DNA of 12,933 nucleotides. It comes from Phytomonas francai (Eukaryota; Euglenozoa; Kinetoplastea; Trypanosomatida; Trypanosomatidae). Positions 1 through 7,244 of this stretch are shown in pieces. Every line of letters begins with the position of its first letter. Within the stretch, counting starts at the first letter, position 1. The stretch is taken from NCBI GenBank assembly GCA_001766655.1, contig MJCC01000012.1, positions 43,974-56,906 on the forward strand, given 5' to 3'. Position numbers and translations under genes: made by a program. Under the pieces are notes generated by a model. The model saw only the letters and a program-made list of their open reading frames with translations. It was not told where the DNA came from and searched no databases.

Positions 1-1112
1 GCCGCGAAGGCCGGCGTCAAAAAATGCGCGTTGACGGCGGCCGCGCGGCGGTGGGCCTCGCGGCGCGCGGCCGCCGACCCCCGCGGCGGGACCCGCAGGC
101 AGGCGTTCAGCCACGTCGCGAGGCACCCGTGCAGGCGCTCCTCGAGGGTCTCCCGCGGCAAAACGCCCCCTGCCCGCGCGAGGCGGTTTAACAGATTCGG
201 GACGGCGGACGACTCCGCGGAAGCCGCATCCGCGTCCGCGGCGTGCGCCTCGAAAAGGGGGAGCATTTGCGCGGAGACCAATCGCAGCTGCTCCTCGTAC
301 GCCAGCCCCACCTCCTCGACGACCCCGCTCGAGCGATCGCGCGACCACACCCGCCGCATGGGCGAGAGGAGAAGTTTGACGATGACCCCCGAGGCCTCCG
401 CGACCGCGCTCGCCTCCACGCGATCGTTCAACAGAAGCGTGCGGAGAAGGGAGGCGATCCCCCGCTCGCGAGTGAGCACCACCCCATTCAACGTCGCGAT
501 CACGAGCGCCCGCTTCGCGGGATTGTCGGCGATCAGGTCCACGCGGATCTGATTTTGAAGCGTCGGGTCTCTTTTCCACGCCACTTGGGTCGTTTCGTAG
601 GTGTGGGGGGCGGCGTTCGCCGCCTTGGAGGGGTCGCTGTCCAGGAGCGGATAGAGCGCGTTGAGGATTACCGGCCCGGGCACCCACGCGCACCAGCAAA
701 GGTAAAAAAACACCTCCGCGCAATAACGGCGCTGGGGCTGACTGACGTAGAGCGTCGACGCATTCGACGAGGCGAGCGGGCACTGCGGAAAGGCGTGGGT
801 GCCTACGCGGGCGGTCGTCAGGCCTTCCGCGTCCATCAGATATAACGCCGAGGCAAGTAAATCTTGCATGTAGTGCGCGATTACCTGTCGAGCTTCAATG
901 ACCTCGGATGAAGAGGTGTCGATGCGATCTTCAAGGTACGGCCTCAACATGTTCTCCATGATGCCCTCCAGTTCCGTAAAGATTGGTATTTCTAGGAAGG
1001 GGCTGTGGTTCAAAAAGCCATCGCAAAGTCTTTGGCGGAGGTTCTGAATCCGTTCGTCAAGGCAGCTAAGCCTGGTAATCGAGACGGTCGCGCATGAAGG
1101 GGGCTCCTTCAT
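1..1112 (-). CDS. Unknown largely helical protein, N-terminal 370 residues (runs off the left edge)
   Basis: I do not recognise this protein. The frame is open from the ATG at 1112-1110 to the window edge, so the C-terminus is missing. The start is well fixed: an in-frame TAG lies three codons upstream, and T13 followed by AG sits just before it, leaving only 6 nt between the putative splice acceptor and the ATG. The protein begins MKEPPSCATV and appears mainly alpha-helical. Residues about 17-65 are amphipathic (LDERIQNLRQRL, ELEGIMENMLRPYLEDRI). A hydrophobic Trp/Cys-rich stretch lies at about 133-157 (YLCWCAWVPGPVIL). Residues 195-255 are Leu/Val-rich helices and could be an alpha-solenoid. 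From about residue 285 the protein is Ala-rich. There is no signal peptide or clear membrane segment. GC content rises sharply from the N-terminal to the C-terminal part. It is the last gene of the co-directional series in this window. Reality of the gene is fairly certain; function is unknown. Confidence 0.75.
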   Translation of the reverse strand, partial: MKEPPSCATVSITRLSCLDERIQNLRQRLCDGFLNHSPFLEIPIFTELEGIMENMLRPYLEDRIDTSSSEVIEARQVIAHYMQDLLASALYLMDAEGLTTARVGTHAFPQCPLASSNASTLYVSQPQRRYCAEVFFYLCWCAWVPGPVILNALYPLLDSDPSKAANAAPHTYETTQVAWKRDPTLQNQIRVDLIADNPAKRALVIATLNGVVLTRERGIASLLRTLLLNDRVEASAVAEASGVIVKLLLSPMRRVWSRDRSSGVVEEVGLAYEEQLRLVSAQMLPLFEAHAADADAASAESSAVPNLLNRLARAGGVLPRETLEERLHGCLATWLNACLRVPPRGSAAARREAHRRAAAVNAHFLTPAFA

Positions 1113-1133
1113 GATAGGCTAAAAAAAAAAAAA
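1113..1133 (-). promoter_or_regulatory. Spliced-leader acceptor of the leftmost gene: T13 tract plus AG
   Basis: On the minus strand a run of 13 T (1133-1121) is followed at once by AG (1120-1119), then CCTATC and the ATG. This is a textbook polypyrimidine-AG trans-splice acceptor. If used, the 5' UTR apart from the spliced leader is only 6 nt. That this AG is used is inference from sequence. Confidence 0.6.
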
Positions 1134-1289
1134 CCTGTGTTTGAGTCTTTAAATCGGCGCCTTCGTCTTTTGTAGTGAATGTGCGGTTGTTGTTGTTGTT
1201 GTTTTTTAGTATTCGTGTAAAGGGCAGCATCCCTAGAATGGTTGGAACTCCACCAAGAGGTAAAGTGCGGGAAAGAGAAAAAATTCTAC

Positions 1290-1309
1290 AAAAAAAAAAA
1301 AAAAAAAAA
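1290..1309. repeat. Poly(A)20 / poly(T)20 homopolymer
   Basis: Twenty consecutive A on the plus strand, read as T20 in the direction of transcription, 115 nt past the stop codon of the 696-residue gene. It may be a distal polypyrimidine tract. Run length is prone to sequencing error. Confidence 0.85.
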
Positions 1310-1423
1310 TGTGGCACCCGAATGGTTCTCAGTTCGATCGGCGCACCTTTCACGCGACGCACCACCACACCGGTTTGATGTCAATCGATCGCTACACCCC
1401 ATTCTCGCAACGCTAGGCATACG

Positions 1424-3514
1424 TCAATCATCGTTGCGAGGTTGCGCCGGATAGACGCTTTTATAGACCTCCTCCTCCTCCAAGAGGTCTTGGATGTCCT
1501 CATCCCATACGCGTGGGGGCTTTTCTAAAAAAGCCTCTGTCCAATAGCGTTCCGTCCGCAGCCTTTCCAACGGCGGGGCCGATTCCAGCGCCTCGACCTC
1601 GACCAAGAAAAAGCTATCCGAGTGGTCCTCATCGTCCTCGCTTATCGTTGCCAGGGCCTTCCAATACGAATAGTTTCTTCGATTCAGACAGACCTCCGGG
1701 CAATGCTCGACCTTGCGTCGCATTGCGAGGACGTAGCTAAAAAGCCGGTCCTCGAGCATGGTCTGAATCCCCGCGATCAGGTTTCGACAAAGCCGCGGCA
1801 GGGCGACGACGGCGACGATGCCCGGATTCATCGCCTCCGTTTCGATGAGAAACTGGATCAGGTCCTCCTCGCAGGTCCAGGCTGCGCCGAGCAGGCCGCG
1901 CGAGAAGGCCTCGGCGCCCGCCTTCGAAAAGTAGGCCAAAGAGCAGAGCTCGAGCAGCTCCGCGAGGCACTGCAGAGGGACGACCATCGAGGCGCAGACG
2001 AAGTCGAAGCGCCGGTGCGGGCTCGCGGCCGCGGCCTTTTTTTCCGCCGCAAGGAGCCGCTGAAGGCGGCGCCAGCCCTCGCGGGCGGCCTTGTCGGCCG
2101 CACGGCGGCGGCCCGCGAGTTCGTCCGGCCCCAGCGCCGGCCCGACGCCCTGGAGAAACGGCAGCAAAGCGGCCCTCGCCGCGAGCCCGACGTCGGCCCC
2201 GGCGACGCGCGCGAGGACCCCCATCGCGAGCTCGCAGACGAGCGCGTTGGCCGCGAAGTTCGGGAAGACGCCGCGGCCGCCCTGCCGCGGGACCTCGCCC
2301 AGGCCGTACCACCCCCCCTCCCGCACCGCCGAGAGCGCCGACAAAACGCCGTCCCGCCATTGCGCGCTGATCGCGCACCAGCCGATGTCGAGGGCGGCCT
2401 CGCGGGCGGCCGTGCGCGTCTTTTCGAAAATCGCCTGCCGCCCCGCGAGGGTCCTGCGCAGCCGCGCGAGCCCCGCGCGGAGCTCGGGGGTGGCCGCCGG
2501 CCTGCCGTGCATCCCCTCGAAGGCGTCGTCATCGCAGCCGAGGAGGCCCCAGAGCAAAAACCGCGCGTACGGCGAGAGCCGCACGAGTGAGCCAAAGGTG
2601 TCGAGGTGGTGGCCGAGCACGACGAGCGCGCGGTAGGTCAGCTCCTCGTCGACGAGAAAGTCCTCGACGCCGTAGGTGGCGGCCTTTTTGGGGTGGGAAA
2701 AAATACGATACTCGTCGAGCGGGGGGCGCTTCTTTCGCGGCTCGATGAGCTGCACGCGCGTGTTGACGTTCGCGTTGGGGTGGGGGGCGGGGAGGACCAC
2801 GGCGAAGCCCGCGCGCGGCCGGCCCGGCCCCTCCTCGAGCCGCTTGTCGCCCTCGTAGCGCGGGAGCGAGGGGAGCTGCATCGACGCCCGCACGTGGTAG
2901 GCGTAGCCCCCGGGCTCCCTCGCCTGGCGGTACGCCGAAAGAATCTCGGAGAGCTCGCCCCTCTCCTCCGCCGGGAAGCCCTCGTCGTCCAGGAAGCGCT
3001 GGAGTCGTCGGCAGGTCGTCGGGACGTCGGCGGCGGCCCGCCCGGCCGCCCCCCGCAGGCCGACGACGAGCCGCCGGAGGTACCGCCGGACGACAGGGTC
3101 CTGCCGCTGGCGCTCCCCGGACGGCAAATGGCGCTTCCCCACATCCCACGCGACCTGGAGATTTCGCTCGAAGGAGCGCAAAAGGGCCTGGGCGTCGGGG
3201 CTGGAGGAAAGGCAGGGGGCCTCCGCGCCTTCCGGCGATGCCGCCGCGATCCGCAGCAAGGCGCCGCACACCTTGCGTAGCTCGAAAAAGAAGCGAAAGA
3301 AGAGGACGACCCCGACCTCATTCCACAAATACGCGCCAAAGCTCGTCGGAGCCTTCGACGGCGACCGATCCGAATGCGGTGATGCCGCCGAAGATGGTGA
3401 AAAGGGGGGCGAAAGCGTCGAGACGACGGGGGCCGAGGCGGCTTCGCCGGGGTCTCCCCGCGCGCCGTCCTTTCCGCTCTCGCTATCATCCCCCTCCCTT
3501 TCGCGCTTCCACAT
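1424..3514 (-). CDS. Unknown 696-residue GC-rich protein
   Basis: One uninterrupted frame runs from the ATG at 3514-3512 to TGA at 1424. An in-frame TAA lies eight codons upstream, so this is the first available start. I do not recognise the family. Residues 1-60 are low complexity and rich in Ser, Pro, Glu and Asp, probably disordered. Residues 66-92 form a strongly hydrophobic amphipathic helix (VVLFFRFFFELRKVCGALL), interrupted by charges and so unlikely to span a membrane. The centre (about 100-560) is Ala/Leu/Arg-rich and helical, possibly an alpha-solenoid. The C-terminal 150 residues are more typical in composition, with an acidic patch (ISEDDEDHSDS) and an acidic tail (DIQDLLEEEEVYKSVYP). 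Codon use in the middle is extremely GC3-biased, which opens several long frames on both strands; the N- and C-terminal ends are less biased. It lies between EngA and the leftmost unknown gene, on the same strand. Confidence 0.8.
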   Translation of the reverse strand: MWKREREGDDSESGKDGARGDPGEAASAPVVSTLSPPFSPSSAASPHSDRSPSKAPTSFGAYLWNEVGVVLFFRFFFELRKVCGALLRIAAASPEGAEAPCLSSSPDAQALLRSFERNLQVAWDVGKRHLPSGERQRQDPVVRRYLRRLVVGLRGAAGRAAADVPTTCRRLQRFLDDEGFPAEERGELSEILSAYRQAREPGGYAYHVRASMQLPSLPRYEGDKRLEEGPGRPRAGFAVVLPAPHPNANVNTRVQLIEPRKKRPPLDEYRIFSHPKKAATYGVEDFLVDEELTYRALVVLGHHLDTFGSLVRLSPYARFLLWGLLGCDDDAFEGMHGRPAATPELRAGLARLRRTLAGRQAIFEKTRTAAREAALDIGWCAISAQWRDGVLSALSAVREGGWYGLGEVPRQGGRGVFPNFAANALVCELAMGVLARVAGADVGLAARAALLPFLQGVGPALGPDELAGRRRAADKAAREGWRRLQRLLAAEKKAAAASPHRRFDFVCASMVVPLQCLAELLELCSLAYFSKAGAEAFSRGLLGAAWTCEEDLIQFLIETEAMNPGIVAVVALPRLCRNLIAGIQTMLEDRLFSYVLAMRRKVEHCPEVCLNRRNYSYWKALATISEDDEDHSDSFFLVEVEALESAPPLERLRTERYWTEAFLEKPPRVWDEDIQDLLEEEEVYKSVYPAQPRNDD

Positions 3515-3872
3515 GGGTTCGACCTTTTCTTAGCGAGACGTTCTAGAAAATCCGGTGCGGACTACACATCCAACAATATAGATGCGTGTGTGTGTGTATG
3601 TGTGAGTGTGTGTGTGTTTAAAAAGAGCCTTTAGCCATATAAAAGCAAACTAGAGGTTGGGGTAAAAAAGGGGAAAAAATGGATCCAACAGGGAGAAAGG
3701 GATCGTCGAGGATGGCGAATGGTCGAACTCGTTCGCGGTTCAACAGGTCCTCGAAAGCTGTGCACGATCGATTACGCTCCACCACCAGCACCACCACCAC
3801 CACACGCCCGTACCGTTTGAAATCGAATCGCTCGCCTCTGCCCTCTTCGCTTCCTTTTTCGCGCTTTCTTGG
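3515..3872. other. Spacer with TG/CA microsatellite and a CCA-rich run
   Basis: No gene is seen in these 358 bp between EngA and the 696-residue gene. From the EngA side it holds a CCA-rich run (about 3780-3804), AT-rich sequence with short A runs (about 3660-3680), then an imperfect TG tract. Read on the minus strand, the last becomes a CA-rich, pyrimidine-alternating leader to the 696-residue gene. Candidate trans-splice AGs are at 3563-3562 (GTGTAG) and 3544-3543 (GGATTTTCTAG). Confidence 0.55.
3586..3617. repeat. Imperfect (TG)n/(CA)n microsatellite
   Basis: About 16 dinucleotide units of TG on the plus strand, broken by TATG and AG interruptions. In the transcribed sense it is a CA-rich tract 72-104 nt upstream of the start codon of the 696-residue gene, where other genes in the window have a plain pyrimidine tract. 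Confidence 0.85.
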
Positions 3873-5612
3873 CTAGACGTAATCGGGATTGGCGTCCCGG
3901 ACGTCCTGGATGAGGCGGATGGGCACGCCGCGGAAGTCGAACTCCTCGACGATCGCGTTCTTGAGCATCTCCTGCACGGCCCTCGGCAGCCGATTCCCGT
4001 CGTCCTTTGTCTGGAGCTGCACGCGGAAGGTCGGGGGGCGGACGTTGACCTGCGCGATGCGCCCGACCCGCGCGAGCCCCCGCGGCAGAACGACGCCGCG
4101 CTCGAGGCGGCGCCAAAACCGCGTGAGTTCGGCCCGCCCGACGTGGCGATTCCAGCGGTCGTAAAGGGCGAGGGCCTCGTCGAGGAGGAGGCCGAGGTTG
4201 AGCCCGGTCCGCGCGGAGACGACGACCGCGCTCGCGTACTTGACCTCGCGGACCTGGCGCTTGATCTTGAAGTCGACGGCCTCGGCGGTCGCGCTCGCGT
4301 CGAGCACCGCGTCCCACTTGTTCGCGCAAAGCAAAAAGGCCCTGCCCTCGGCCGCCGCCGCGTGGAGGAGGGAGAGGTCGAATTTGTTCGGGTGCCCCTC
4401 CGCCGCGTCGAAGACGACGACGACGACGTGCGCGCGGCGAACCTCCGCGAGGGCGCGCGCGTGCAGGCGCGCGAGGAAGGCGCGGTCGGCGTGAAAACGG
4501 CGCCGCGAGAGGCCGGCGGTGTCGACCAGACGAAGTTTCCGGCCCTTGAAAACGCACGGGAGGTCGACGGGGTCGCGCGTCGTGTGGGCCGCGGCCGCCG
4601 CGCGGCCCCGCTCGAAGCCGAGCAGGCGGTTCACGAGGCTCGTCTTCCCGGCCTTCGTGCGGCCGACGAGGGCGATCCGGATAAAACGCTCCGCCGCGTT
4701 CCGCTCCGCGATCTCGGCCATCGCGCCGGCGTCGCCGGCGAGCGCGAGGTCCTCGAGGTCCCAGTCGTTCTCGATTTTGTACATCGCGTGAATGTGAAAG
4801 AGGGGCTCGAGGACGGCCGCGAGGAGCTCGAGGCCCTCGCGGCGCCGCGTCGAAAACGGGAGGGGGTTGCCGAGGCCGAGCCCGCGGTAGCTCGCAAGGG
4901 CCTCGTCCTCGCGCGCCATCGGCACCAGGTCCATCTTGTTCACCACGAGAAACGCCGGCACCTGCTTGAGCGCGATGAACTGCGCAAGGCGGTGCTCGTC
5001 GTCCGTGAGGTCCTGATCCACGGCCACGAGAAAGAGAATCGCGTCGGCGGTCTCGATCGTCCGAAAGGACTCCTCGACGATGCTTCCATTCACGAAACCG
5101 GGCGTGTCGATGACGGTGAAGTGCATCTCGTTCAACACGCCAAGGGACTCCACGGAATCACGCGTGATGCCTTCAAAGTCCTTCACGATGTTTTTTTTAT
5201 TCTGAGTGGTCGGATCCGTGCACAGAAGGTTAAACAGGGAGGACTTGCCAGCATTCATGCGCCCGATAATGGCCAACCGGAGCCGCTGATCACTCAAGAG
5301 CTTGACTACCGGGACCCAACCGGCGACCCGCTGCCGATGCTCCTCGGTCCGATTAAGATCCCCCATCGCCGGAGAGATGTCGTTGAGTCGGCTTCCCGAG
5401 CGCTTGACTTCATCCTTCCAGTTGAAATGACTCCCGTGGGCGATTTGCCGGCGGCGGGGAAGCCCATTTCGCGAGGCGCCGTCAAATTGGGCCCTTTCGA
5501 CCGAAGAATTCGCGCGATCGGCCGCGAAGGCGGCGCCGCTGATCTTCAGCCCACTCCCAGCTCGACGCCACGCGGGAGCATGGACCAAAGGGAGCGATGA
5601 CCACCGCCGCAT
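3873..5612 (-). CDS. mt-EngA: EngA/Der-type double GTPase, probably mitochondrial (mitoribosome assembly)
   Basis: A 579-residue protein with the EngA/Der layout: two tandem GTPase domains and a C-terminal KH-like domain. Domain 1 (about 112-275): G1 GRMNAGKSS 117-125, G2 ITRD 149-152, G3 DTPG 169-172, G4 NKMD 225-228. Domain 2 (about 311-485): G1 GRTKAGKTS 317-325, HTTRD 343-347, DTAG 364-367, NKWD 431-434, SARTG 466-470. The KH-like part is about 512-579. Bacterial Der assembles the large ribosomal subunit; kinetoplastids have a mitochondrial version, mt-EngA, on mitoribosomal large-subunit assembly intermediates (established for Trypanosoma brucei). Here a 110-residue Arg/Ser/Ala-rich, acid-poor N-terminal extension looks like a mitochondrial targeting region (inference). 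The ATG at 5612-5610 is the first after an in-frame TAG; Met83 is an alternative but would shorten the leader. Both P-loops depart from the usual GRPNVGKS, keeping only the glycine, GK and S/T. The domain linker contains an Ala/Glu-rich stretch. Confidence 0.93.
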   Translation of the reverse strand: MRRWSSLPLVHAPAWRRAGSGLKISGAAFAADRANSSVERAQFDGASRNGLPRRRQIAHGSHFNWKDEVKRSGSRLNDISPAMGDLNRTEEHRQRVAGWVPVVKLLSDQRLRLAIIGRMNAGKSSLFNLLCTDPTTQNKKNIVKDFEGITRDSVESLGVLNEMHFTVIDTPGFVNGSIVEESFRTIETADAILFLVAVDQDLTDDEHRLAQFIALKQVPAFLVVNKMDLVPMAREDEALASYRGLGLGNPLPFSTRRREGLELLAAVLEPLFHIHAMYKIENDWDLEDLALAGDAGAMAEIAERNAAERFIRIALVGRTKAGKTSLVNRLLGFERGRAAAAAHTTRDPVDLPCVFKGRKLRLVDTAGLSRRRFHADRAFLARLHARALAEVRRAHVVVVVFDAAEGHPNKFDLSLLHAAAAEGRAFLLCANKWDAVLDASATAEAVDFKIKRQVREVKYASAVVVSARTGLNLGLLLDEALALYDRWNRHVGRAELTRFWRRLERGVVLPRGLARVGRIAQVNVRPPTFRVQLQTKDDGNRLPRAVQEMLKNAIVEEFDFRGVPIRLIQDVRDANPDYV

Positions 5613-5979
5613 GTTAGACGTTGCCCTTACCCCCTATTTATCCTTACTGCTAGAAGCCACTTCCAATCGAAAGAATGCATTTATACAAAGGGGGGAAATG
5701 AATGCTTTGTGAAAGATGGGTTTAGTTTCACAAACAAACGAAAAAAATGGTCAATTTAATAAGTGGTTCAAAATAATAAGGTCCGGAACCATTACGGAAG
5801 TTGTAAAAAGAAAATTTGACCAAAAAATCAATAAAGATATCAATCCCATATTACTCTGGAGAAAGTTGAAAAAAATTCGATCGTCAAGAGCTCATTTCAA
5901 GTTGATACGATTGAGCGCGGAATATGATTTGTATTTCGGGCTCAAGACGATAAGCCATGTCTCATCACGGCTGCACAAG
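5613..5979. other. AT-rich spacer upstream of EngA
   Basis: This 367-bp AT-rich stretch between the EngA start and the repeat copy probably holds the EngA 5' leader. Pyrimidine tracts on the minus strand lie at 5749-5735 (a T7 run) and about 5698-5686 (C6 followed by T3). A plausible splice acceptor is the AG at 5651-5650 (CTTCTAG), 38 nt upstream of the EngA ATG. A plus-strand ATG frame begins at 5716 and runs into the repeat, but I do not accept it as a gene. Confidence 0.5.
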
Positions 5980-6320
5980 TCCACATTCGAGCTATACGCT
6001 TTGTCCTGCAGCTCACACCCGTCCTGGCAGACGTCAACCACGGGAAGTGAGAGCACGGACGAGCTGCTCGCACATTCCTCGACCATCACGTGGGGACGGG
6101 ACAGCGCGAGAGAAACACGGATTATCATTTTTGATATAAAAGGCCCTCCTCCCCCCGCTTCCACGGTGAGAGTGGAACGCTAGATCGGCAAAATGGGTCA
6201 AGGGTTGACCAGAATCGTACCGAGGCCCCCGTCGGCAAAAGTTTCGCCTCCAAAAGGATCGCGAGTCGTAAGCGGCAGACGCCCTAGTCCGAATGCCCAT
6301 TTCCCTCGCACTTTTCAAGA
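5980..6320. repeat. Dispersed ~340-bp repeat, copy 1
   Basis: This 341-bp block is repeated at 12235-12574 in the same orientation. I count five substitutions (around 6176, 6237, 6274, 6312, 6315) and one single-base length difference in an A run (around 6254), about 98% identity. Identity starts abruptly at TCCACATTCGAG and ends at CAAGA, with unrelated flanks. It is GC-rich within AT-rich surroundings and contains a perfect 6-bp hairpin (GGTCAA GGG TTGACC, 6196-6210). No transposase or reverse-transcriptase reading frame fits in it. The last 37 bp cover the stop and final 11 codons of the minus-strand gene at 6284-6892, so in the transcribed sense the repeat forms that gene's end and 3' UTR. 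It may be a short non-autonomous retroposon (kinetoplastid RIME/SIDER-like) or a segmental duplication; the sequence alone does not decide. Confidence 0.9.
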
Positions 6321-6892
6321 TAATCACCTATCCACTCCAGGAGTAATTCCTTTACATGCTCCGACCTGCATGAAGGAATGCATTCATCGCGTAGGAACTC
6401 TGCAGGCTCCGTGTGACCAGGATGGGATTCTAGTATAAGTTTTAGAAGCTCCTCGTCAACTTCCTTAATTTCTAAAAATCGCCGAAAAACTATGATGATG
6501 GACCGCGAATTGGCGGGGTCAAAACATCCATAAGCAATCATAGCCTCAAGGGTATTTCTGTCAAGATTATCACATGCAATGAGAAAAAGCGATTTAAGGT
6601 GATGTCTTTTGATTGTTCCAGAGACATCCTTAATATACCCAAACGCCTCCTTCAGTGGGATGCATCGATTGTGCAAAATTGCCGTGGCGATAAGCGTGGC
6701 AAGTTGATCATCTGTAGCGATCTTTGCGAAGCCCATGATGATGTCGTTATTCCACCCAAAGGTTATCAATTTGACGTACATATCCTCCTCTACATTGGAA
6801 TTTTTAAACTCTGGAGACTGCATTAAACTCTGGAGTTTCTCCAAATCGTTATTACAAAGGCATTCTTGCAAATTGTAGGTAAAGCTTTTCAT
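6284..6892 (-). CDS. Unknown 202-residue, AT-rich-coded, helical protein
   Basis: The frame runs from ATG at 6892-6890 (in-frame TAA six codons upstream) to TAG at 6286-6284. No family is recognised. The protein is probably all alpha-helical: repeated Leu/Ile-rich helix pairs such as NLQECLCNNDLEKLQSLMQS at the N-terminus and LEAMIAYGCFDPANSR and DEELLKLILESHPGHTEPAE later loosely resemble degenerate ankyrin-type helices. That resemblance is weak. Codon use is AT-rich and Ile/Asn-rich, clearly unlike the GC3-biased neighbours, which could mean a fast-evolving or recently acquired gene. The last 11 residues (LEKCEGNGHSD) are encoded inside the dispersed repeat. Either the repeat inserted there and replaced the original C-terminus, or the other copy is a duplicate of this gene's 3' end. 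A splice acceptor with a pyrimidine tract upstream supports expression. Confidence 0.65.
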   Translation of the reverse strand: MKSFTYNLQECLCNNDLEKLQSLMQSPEFKNSNVEEDMYVKLITFGWNNDIIMGFAKIATDDQLATLIATAILHNRCIPLKEAFGYIKDVSGTIKRHHLKSLFLIACDNLDRNTLEAMIAYGCFDPANSRSIIIVFRRFLEIKEVDEELLKLILESHPGHTEPAEFLRDECIPSCRSEHVKELLLEWIGDYLEKCEGNGHSD

Positions 6893-7244
6893 CGCTGATT
6901 TAAATGTTTACTCTCTGTGAATCTCGCTTTTTAGATTATTTTCTTAGCAAAGTATACATACCAAGAGAAAAAGGTAGACTGAATGAAGCCTTAACAACAA
7001 CAAAAAAGTCGAGACAGAAGTCAAAAGATTCAGAAGAGCGAAGAGGCCCTCTTTACTAGTTCCTCTACTCTACAGAAAGATGATGTTATAGGCTCTTTTA
7101 AAAAAAGAAAATCGCCTCTGCTGTCGCTCCCAGTAAAAGAAAAAGGCATTTAACGATACGAAACCTTATGGCCGCGTCACTTCTCGCTATATTGGATCCA
7201 AAAACGTATCACTCCATCGTCCTGCGTACCACCTTTGCGTTGAC
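6893..7244. other. Spacer between CFIm25 and the AT-rich gene
   Basis: No gene is seen in these 352 bp. In the transcribed sense it should hold the 3' UTR of CFIm25 and the leader of the 202-residue gene. A minus-strand pyrimidine tract CTACCTTTTTCTCTTGG (6977-6961) is followed by AG at 6944-6943, leaving a 5' leader of about 50 nt. A second T-rich stretch is at about 7009-6995. Confidence 0.5.
6943..6977 (-). promoter_or_regulatory. Candidate trans-splice acceptor of the 202-residue gene
   Basis: A pyrimidine-rich tract (6977-6961) lies upstream of the AG at 6944-6943, about 50 nt before the ATG. Spacing and order fit kinetoplastid trans-splicing; use of this site is inferred. Confidence 0.4.

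Larger units (their letters stand above)
1113..1423. other. Spacer between the two left-hand genes, with homopolymer tracts
   Basis: This 311-bp spacer has no convincing gene. On the plus strand it holds an A13 run (1121-1133), about five GTT/TTG units (about 1183-1202) and a 20-nt A run (1290-1309). In the transcribed sense these read T13, (CAA)n and T20. The T20 and T13 tracts are candidate pyrimidine signals for trans-splicing of the gene at 1112 and for coupled polyadenylation of the gene ending at 1424. Reading frames through it merely translate poly-Phe/poly-Lys. Confidence 0.6.

Noticed and set aside
243..845. Plus-strand frames over the leftmost gene
   Set aside because: Antisense to an open minus-strand frame of over 370 codons with a good start and splice signal; composition Arg/Gly-rich.
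1066..1368. 100-codon minus-strand frame across the left spacer
   Set aside because: It translates homopolymer and CAA repeats as poly-Phe and poly-Asn and runs over the splice signal and start of the real gene.
1622..2590. Plus-strand and minus-strand frames overlapping the 696-residue gene
   Set aside because: High GC content suppresses stop codons in several frames; products are Arg/Ala/Pro-rich, and the 696-residue frame is the longest and has an ATG.
4143..5600. 485-codon plus-strand frame antisense to EngA
   Set aside because: It lies wholly opposite a confidently identified gene and results from its strong GC3 bias; its product is low-complexity Arg/Glu/Val/Leu-rich with no motif.
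3873..5612. EngA as evidence for bacterial or plastid DNA
   Set aside because: It lies in the same co-directional series as histone H3 and CFIm25, has a long N-terminal extension, and mitochondrial EngA is known in kinetoplastids.
5892..6164. Shared minus-strand frame MEAGGGG... present in both repeat copies
   Set aside because: The first codon is GTG, both copies share it only because the DNA is duplicated, and the frame ends differently right at the repeat boundary.
5716..6183. 155-codon plus-strand ATG frame with a Lys/Ile-rich first half
   Set aside because: Opposite to all other genes, crosses the repeat boundary so that half of it is repeat sequence, and has no recognised motif. A real gene is not fully excluded.
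5980..6320. Repeat as a tRNA, small RNA gene or autonomous transposon
   Set aside because: No box A/B pair, cloverleaf, terminal inverted repeats, convincing target-site duplication or transposase/reverse-transcriptase frame could be seen by eye.
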